IMG/VR virus record: IMGVR_UViG_3300044691_000539
Location: 1-32,913 of that record
DNA length: 32,913 nt
Strand: one strand, 5' to 3'
Source: a virus
The notes beneath the pieces are model-generated. The model saw only the letters and a list, made by a program, of their open reading frames with translations, had not been told where the DNA came from and did no database searches. The position numbers were made by a program, and so were the translations under genes. This document shows, piece by piece, positions 29,128 to 32,913 of the stretch (position 1 is the first letter of the stretch; each line of letters opens with the position of its first letter).

Positions 29128-29482
29128 CCGGGAGCGTCACCTTCGACTCGTCCGCCGGCGTCGCGCCCAGCTGGGCGAGGCAGCGCCGCAGCTCCTGCGC
29201 CGCCTGCAGGCCGAGCGGGACCTTCTCCGGATCAGGGTCGATCATTCGTCCGCGGTAGATCGAGGCGAGCTCGACCAGCACGCGATGCGATTCCTTCAGC
29301 CAGGGCAGCTCGCGCTTGAAGGCCTGGAACGCCTTCATGCCCGAAGGCCCGAGCCACATCGGCGCGGCGCCCAGCGCCGCGACGCCGCGAGGCGCCCGGC
29401 GATTCTTGTGGCGGCCCGGGTTCTTCACGTCGGCCGCCGTCGCCTTCGCCTTCGCGACCGGCGTCCTCGCCCTGGCCATCAT
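29066..29482 (-). CDS. terS: terminase small subunit-like protein (P27 type)
   Basis: 138 residues; start ATG 29482 (second ATG at 29479) preceded by GAGGGG. A basic N-terminus (RTPVAKAKATAADVKNPGRH, KNRRAPRGVA) is followed by PMWLGPSGMKAFQAFKRELP, ESHRVLVELASIYRGRMIDP and LQAAQELRRCLAQLGATPAD. This resembles P27-type small terminase subunits that recognise the packaging start site. It lies immediately upstream of the large subunit as expected. The acidic tail (DDGEEDPEAALF) overlaps the terL 5' end. Confidence 0.8.
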   Translation of the reverse strand: MMARARTPVAKAKATAADVKNPGRHKNRRAPRGVAALGAAPMWLGPSGMKAFQAFKRELPWLKESHRVLVELASIYRGRMIDPDPEKVPLGLQAAQELRRCLAQLGATPADESKVTLPDDGEEDPEAALFAAPTSRTH

Positions 29483-29589
29483 CCCCTCGGGGTCATGTTT
29501 TCAATCGTGGACGCGCGCAGAAACCGTGGGGCCCGGTAGGCTAATCGAGGGGCTCAGAGATTTGACACCCCCCTACCCCAGACATCCAC
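29483..29589 (-). other. gap upstream of terS, possible packaging site
   Basis: A 107-base non-coding stretch lies between the small gene at 29590 and terS. It has G/C runs (GTGGGGCCC near 29526-29534, CCCCCC near 29568-29573) and no gene. In HK97-like phages the cos site lies just upstream of terS with an HNH gene nearby, as here. Identification as cos is inference from position only. Confidence 0.35.
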
Positions 29590-29823
29590 CTAGGCTACGA
29601 TGCCCAGCTCGTTCAGCTGGCCCTCTACGAGGTCCAGGCGGCGCTGCAGCTCGACAACGATGTGAGGCTTCAGGACGGCGGTCATCTCAGCATCCTGGTA
29701 CTGGCCTACGATCGAGATGGATGAGCCGGTGATCACCTTCACCGCTGCAAGGCGAGAAGCCAGCTGCCTATGTTCGTCGACCAGCTCGGTCGCACGTCTG
29801 AAGTCCTGCAAGCGCAACGCCAT
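29590..29823 (-). CDS. hypothetical helical protein, 77 aa
   Basis: ATG 29823 overlaps the HNH stop (TGATG). The protein is helical throughout: ALRLQDFRRATELVDEHRQL, a short GSSISIVG strand, then VVELQRRLDLVEGQLNELGI with leucine heptads suggesting a coiled coil. No motif is recognised. It sits between the HNH gene and the presumed packaging site. Confidence 0.65.
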   Translation of the reverse strand: MALRLQDFRRATELVDEHRQLASRLAAVKVITGSSISIVGQYQDAEMTAVLKPHIVVELQRRLDLVEGQLNELGIVA

Positions 29824-30164
29824 CAGGTACTCCGGTTAGACGGGTGTCTTGGATCGATCGGCCACCCACCAGGATCAACCTGCGTACTGAAGCCGAGGCG
29901 TTCTTCGCGCTGGATCGGGCCGTCGTGGCAGGGCGCGCAGACACTCTCGAGGTTGTTCGGATCGCGAAACAGCTTCCGGTCGCCCTTGTGCGGGATCTTG
30001 TGGTTGGCCACCGTCGCAGCGACGGGGCGGACGTCCGTGCTGCAGCGGCAGCAGAGCGGGTCCCTGGCCAGCTGGTTGTCACGGAGCTGCGCCCACTCAG
30101 GGGTGGAGTACATCCACCTGTAGGCGGCCGCGGCTGCGCTACGCCGCTCGCTTGCTCTGCTCAC
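29823..30164 (-). CDS. HNH endonuclease
   Basis: 113 residues from GTG 30164. The pattern fits phage HNH nucleases: YSTPEWAQLRDNQLARDPLC, Cys38/41 and Cys76/79 zinc positions, His55 (VANHKIPHKGD), Asn71 (DPNNLESVCAPCH) and His80, and the ending GWPIDPRHPSNR. In HK97-type phages this enzyme acts with the terminase to cut DNA at cos and is needed for packaging. Its position just before terS supports that role. The start overlaps the previous gene by 26 bases. Confidence 0.85.
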   Translation of the reverse strand: MSRASERRSAAAAAYRWMYSTPEWAQLRDNQLARDPLCCRCSTDVRPVAATVANHKIPHKGDRKLFRDPNNLESVCAPCHDGPIQREERLGFSTQVDPGGWPIDPRHPSNRST

Positions 30165-30300
30165 TGGAGCCTGCGCGCGCCTCGCGCTCGAGCCGCTCCC
30201 GCCTAAGCTGGGCGCGGATCTCGCTGGTGCGCCGACAAACCTCTTCGTCCGTCAGCAAGCGCCCATGCAATGGGGTGACGGGCTGGACACTTCTGTCCAT
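30139..30300 (-). CDS. charged helical protein, 53 aa
   Basis: ATG 30300 has GGGAG about ten bases upstream. The 53 residues include LLTDEEVCRRTSEIRAQLRR and ERLEREARAGSSEQSKRAA: a strongly charged, probably single amphipathic helix. It ends at TAG 30141-30139, inside the HNH gene. Family unknown. The good ribosome-binding site and overlap support expression. Confidence 0.5.
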   Translation of the reverse strand: MDRSVQPVTPLHGRLLTDEEVCRRTSEIRAQLRRERLEREARAGSSEQSKRAA

Positions 30301-30337
30301 GCTGGAATTCTCCCACCCGCCAAGGAAAGGTTAACAC

Positions 30338-30352
30338 CACGGCTTAGCCGTG
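30338..30352 (-). promoter_or_regulatory. 15-base inverted repeat before the HNH cluster
   Basis: CACGGCT and AGCCGTG around a single T, with partly matching flanks (CAC ... TG). It lies in the 60-base gap between the DUF3164 stop (30361) and the 53-residue gene. The lack of a spacer loop suggests a protein-binding operator, although a hairpin terminator for the early transcript is also possible. A T-rich run does not follow. Confidence 0.45.
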
Positions 30353-30360
30353 TGAATCCC

Positions 30361-30999
30361 CTACGCGGTCGCAACGTCCAACGAGACGTTCTCCCAAGCC
30401 GCATCGCTCGCCGCCCGGCGTGCGAAGCGGATGTAGGGCTTGGTCCCGTCGACCGTGATCGACTCCTTCAGGGCCTCCATCGCCTTGACCCAGCGTGGCT
30501 CCTGGATGTCGAGCCGCAGCAGACCCAACAGCGCGCCGCGGTTGATATGGCCGGCGCGGTTGACCCTGAAGGCGTTCATGACGATCGCGCGGATCTCGGC
30601 CTGGCTGTCGGCCGACCACTCGGCGATCAGCTCGTCGACGATCGCCTTGCAGGCCTGCAGGTCCTCGGACTTGAAGGCGAGCACGTCGGCGATCTGCACC
30701 TGGATCCGCAAGCTGCCATCGTAGGACAGCAGGGTGACGTTGCCCTTCTCGCCGCCGGGCACGGCCTTGGCGCCGTATTTCTCGGCGACCAGGTCCAGGA
30801 AGGCGTCGACGTCGCCGAACGCCTTGACCTTGAACTCCGAGAGCGTTTTGGCCAGCGCCTCGGCATGGCTGAAGAGCTCGCGCACCATCTCGTCGCGCAT
30901 CAGGTCCGGCTTCTTCACCAGCTCGATCGGCACGAGCGAGCCCTTGGTGTCGGGCATGTAGGACTTGCCGTTGAGCTCGATCTGGCCGGCCGGCTTCAT
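30361..30999 (-). CDS. DUF3164 phage protein
   Basis: 212 residues from ATG 30999 (ATGA overlap with the glycosyltransferase stop); a GTG at 31017 is an alternative. It shows LNGKSYMPDTKGSLVPIELV, KKPDLMRDEMVRELFSHAEA, LLSYDGSLRIQVQIADVLAF, CKAIVDELIAEWS, FRVNRAGHINRGALLGLLRL and IRFARRAASDAAWENVSLDV. This matches DUF3164, found in Mu-like and other alphaproteobacterial phages with early replication and recombination genes. The biochemical role is not known. Confidence 0.85.
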   Translation of the reverse strand: MKPAGQIELNGKSYMPDTKGSLVPIELVKKPDLMRDEMVRELFSHAEALAKTLSEFKVKAFGDVDAFLDLVAEKYGAKAVPGGEKGNVTLLSYDGSLRIQVQIADVLAFKSEDLQACKAIVDELIAEWSADSQAEIRAIVMNAFRVNRAGHINRGALLGLLRLDIQEPRWVKAMEALKESITVDGTKPYIRFARRAASDAAWENVSLDVATA

Positions 31000-32099
31000 C
31001 TGACGAATTCCAGCCACAGATGTCTCGAATGGTCGGAGTACTGAGCCAAGCTGACCCGGTTGTGCTCGGCCAGGCTGTTCGAGATCCAGGCGCGCTCCAT
31101 CGCCGCGGCGATCGAGCGGGCGTCAGTCGGATCCGCCTGCGAGAGCCTGGATGCCCAGGGGACCTCGGCCGACACGGCGATGGGCACGTGCTGGCTGGCC
31201 GCGTCGGCGGCGACAATGTTGAAGGTCTCGCTGAAGCTGACTTGGCTGACGACGTCCATGCGGGCCACCAAGCTGCGGAAGCCGGCATGGTCCATCCATC
31301 CGTGCTCCATCAGGCTGGCCCGCGGGGTGTGATCGAAGATCGCCCGCAGGTTCTTCAGGATGGGACCGCCGCCCATCTCCACCCGCTGGCCGTTGATGTG
31401 GAAGTTGAGCCGGCGGCCGACCCGGTCGGCGAAGATCAGCGCGCCGATCGCCTGGGTGACGAGGTTCTTCAGCGGCCTGATCGCGCCGAAGCAGCCAACA
31501 TCCAGATAGCCGTCGCTGCCTTTGCGGCTGCAGGGGCTGCGCTCGACGGGATAGACGTTCGGCAGGAACGGCACGCGGCGCTCGAGCTCGGCGTCCGACC
31601 AGCCGGGATAGACCATCCTGGCCAGGAATCGGGTGTCGGCCAGCATCCGCGGGCTGTTGGGCGCCAAGGCGACGTTCGGCCGCTTCAGGTACTCAAGCGA
31701 CCATTCGAAGGCCATTCCCTCCGATGCCAGGAAGGGTGTCTCGGAGTGATTGCGGACGATGAAGTGGACGCCCGGGCAGGCCCGCTGCAGGTCATCGAAC
31801 TTGTACGGCGGGCACCAGAACGCTTCGATGATGACGTGGGTCGCCCGGAAGGCTTTCACCTCGCGGTGGACGTCGTTCCCATCGCGCACGTGGACCAGCT
31901 GGGCGGGGACGCCGGCGGCGGCCAGCATCTCGACCACGAAGCCGGCGCTGTTGCACAGGCCGCTGGACATCGGCCGGCCTGTCGGCGCCTCGCCCCAGCT
32001 ATAGTCCTGCCCATACGGCTGATCGCGCTGTTTGAGCACGAAGAGCACGCGGGCGCGCTGGCCGGCTGGCGCGATGCCATCGGGGTGGTGGTGGCTCAT
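30996..32099 (-). CDS. phage glycosyltransferase (GT-B, family 4-like)
   Basis: 367 residues from ATG 32099, in ATGA overlap with the previous gene. The N-terminal domain has RARVLFVLKQRDQPYG, SSGLCNSAGFVVEMLAAAGV and VHFIVRNHSETPFLASEG. The C-terminal nucleotide-sugar domain shows DVGCFGAIRPLKN (residues 200-212), HINGQRVEMGGG and VSFSETFNIVAAD (287-299, with Glu291 in the family-4 acidic position). I recall similar genes in other alphaproteobacterial phages. The acceptor could be phage DNA bases, a virion protein or a host surface sugar. It lies in an operon with DNA-metabolism genes, not wall genes, which favours a DNA or protein substrate. Confidence 0.8.
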   Translation of the reverse strand: MSHHHPDGIAPAGQRARVLFVLKQRDQPYGQDYSWGEAPTGRPMSSGLCNSAGFVVEMLAAAGVPAQLVHVRDGNDVHREVKAFRATHVIIEAFWCPPYKFDDLQRACPGVHFIVRNHSETPFLASEGMAFEWSLEYLKRPNVALAPNSPRMLADTRFLARMVYPGWSDAELERRVPFLPNVYPVERSPCSRKGSDGYLDVGCFGAIRPLKNLVTQAIGALIFADRVGRRLNFHINGQRVEMGGGPILKNLRAIFDHTPRASLMEHGWMDHAGFRSLVARMDVVSQVSFSETFNIVAADAASQHVPIAVSAEVPWASRLSQADPTDARSIAAAMERAWISNSLAEHNRVSLAQYSDHSRHLWLEFVR

Positions 32100-32293
32100 C
32101 GGCGGGATGGCTTCCAGACTCGAGTATCGGTGTTTCGGCAGCCGTCGCCGCGGAGGCGGCCGGCCATTCGGCGCAGGCGCTTGGCGGCCTCGTCCTTCAC
32201 CAGGTGAAAGCGCTCGGGGTCGCCATGAAGCAGCGCCAGGCGGTTGACCAGGTCGGCGATGGCGTCGGCCTCGGCCGCCTCGTCCTGGATCAC
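32096..32293 (-). CDS. hypothetical protein, 65 aa
   Basis: GTG 32293 overlaps the recombinase stop as GTGA and its own stop overlaps the glycosyltransferase ATG. Sequence: IQDEAAEADAIADLVNRLAL, then LLHGDPERFHLVKDEAAKRL and RRMAGRLRGDGCRNTDTRVW. It is helical with a basic C-terminus. No family is recognised. The two-sided overlap argues that it is translated. Confidence 0.6.
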   Translation of the reverse strand: MIQDEAAEADAIADLVNRLALLHGDPERFHLVKDEAAKRLRRMAGRLRGDGCRNTDTRVWKPSRR

Positions 32294-32913
32294 AGGCCCA
32301 CCTTGCCGGCGGCATTCCGGCGAAACCGATCGACCGACTGGATGTAGCCGGCCGTGGTGTCGAACTTCGCGTGTCGCGCGTGCGCCTGAAGGACGTCGGG
32401 CGCCGCGCCCTTCTCGGCGGCGCTGGTCAGCAAACCGCTGCGCAGCGAGTGGCCGGCGAACGCTGCGGGATCCAACCCCGCGCGCTGGCAGGCCGCCTTC
32501 ACGACGTTGGCGACCGTCTTGTCGGAAATCGCGGCGCCGGAGATCCCGCCATGCCGGTCGATGGCCCGGAAGATGGGGCCCGAGGTGATCGCCGCGGCGG
32601 CCAGCCAAGCCTGCAGCGCGGAGACCGCGCAAAGCTTGCGGCCATAGGGGATGGCGACGATCGCGCCGTTCCCCGTCTGGTCGCCCTTCGACCGATCCAG
32701 GTGGACCTCGAGGCCGGCGGCCACGAAGACGGCGCGGACCGAACCTGCGCCGTCGCCCTCCAGCGTCAGCGCGGCGAGTTCCGAGCGGCGCAGCGCGCCG
32801 GTGAAGCCCACCAGCAGGATCGCCCGATCGCGAATCCCTGTGCGGGTCGCCGGAAGCTTGGCGATCGCGCGGCGAAGGTCCTCGGTGATCAGCGCCCGCT
32901 TCTTGCGCGGCGG
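32290..32913 (-). CDS. second tyrosine recombinase (partial)
   Basis: The gene runs off the right edge; 207 residues of the C-terminal catalytic domain are visible. Motifs: FTGALRRSELAAL with the first catalytic Arg, HLDRSKGDQTGNGAIVAIPY with the beta-strand Lys, AGHSLRSGLLTSAAEKGAAP (His-x-x-Arg), HARHAKFDTTAGYIQSVDRF with the second His and the nucleophile Tyr. All residues of an active XerC/D-like enzyme appear present. It lies first in an operon with the glycosyltransferase and DUF3164 genes, far from attP. It differs clearly from the integrase at 3791-4903, which has Trp in place of the second His. Confidence 0.85.
   Translation of the reverse strand, partial: PPRKKRALITEDLRRAIAKLPATRTGIRDRAILLVGFTGALRRSELAALTLEGDGAGSVRAVFVAAGLEVHLDRSKGDQTGNGAIVAIPYGRKLCAVSALQAWLAAAAITSGPIFRAIDRHGGISGAAISDKTVANVVKAACQRAGLDPAAFAGHSLRSGLLTSAAEKGAAPDVLQAHARHAKFDTTAGYIQSVDRFRRNAAGKVGL

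Noticed and set aside
27289-29319. 676-codon plus-strand open frame opposite terminase
   Set aside because: The minus strand encodes a terminase with Walker motifs. The antisense frame is Arg/Gly/Val-rich shadow.
1-32913. CRISPR arrays, rRNA genes or insertion sequences
   Set aside because: No spaced direct-repeat array, rRNA-like stretch, transposase or terminal inverted repeat pair was seen.

Overview
The window is a large part of the genome of a temperate, tailed bacteriophage (siphovirus type). It has an HK97-like head, a long non-contractile tail and an excision/integration module. Very high G+C with G/C-rich third codon positions, chains of ATGA/GTGA overlaps, and a serine-tRNA fragment in the attachment site point to an alphaproteobacterial host, probably Caulobacterales (Caulobacter/Phenylobacterium/Brevundimonas-like). 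The host is an inference from style and protein resemblance, not from a search.

Layout. (1) 1-4903, plus strand: a tightly overlapped early/accessory operon. It holds the end of an Ala/Glu-rich repeat protein, an ASCH-domain protein, a J-domain protein, a tiny ORF with an 11-C tract, a ParB-like (DGQHT) protein, several small unknowns, a Cys-rich zinc-type protein, an excisionase-like protein and a tyrosine integrase. (2) 4904-5236: a non-coding attP region. It has a 39-bp core identical in form to the 5' half of a tRNA-Ser(GCU) gene (minus strand), flanked by two direct GTTTACA-type repeats on each side. (3) 5237-6564: small cargo genes, namely a conserved small protein, an HNH/AP2-like endonuclease, a small secreted protein and a ribbon-helix-helix (RHH) regulator with an inverted repeat at its start. 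(4) 6568-8870, minus: the lysis region, with a DUF1353 protein, holin-like proteins, a lipoprotein and an SAR-type endolysin. (5) 8943-9923, plus: a lone OafA-type acyltransferase, a likely lysogenic-conversion gene. (6) 9946-29482, minus: the late operon read right to left. It runs terminase small and large, small membrane protein, portal, ClpP-like protease, major capsid, connectors, tail tube, tail chaperones with a candidate -1 frameshift, tape measure, tail tip and fibre. (7) 29590-32913, minus: HNH endonuclease, small unknowns, DUF3164 protein, glycosyltransferase and a second tyrosine recombinase cut by the window edge.

How it works together. The terminase with HNH protein would package DNA into a prohead built from portal, protease and capsid protein. 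Connectors join it to a tail whose length is set by the 907-residue tape measure, and the fibre gives receptor specificity. The lysis cassette releases virions. Integrase and the excisionase-like protein act at attP. Because phage genes lie on both sides of an apparently complete attP, this sequence probably represents the excised or virion form rather than an integrated prophage.

Most interesting points: the tRNA-Ser attP with flanking arm repeats; the candidate frameshift between the two tail-chaperone genes; the C11 tract that one extra base would turn into an N-terminal extension of the ParB-like protein; the glycosyltransferase and second recombinase beside DUF3164; the RHH gene with a start-overlapping inverted repeat; and the acyltransferase.
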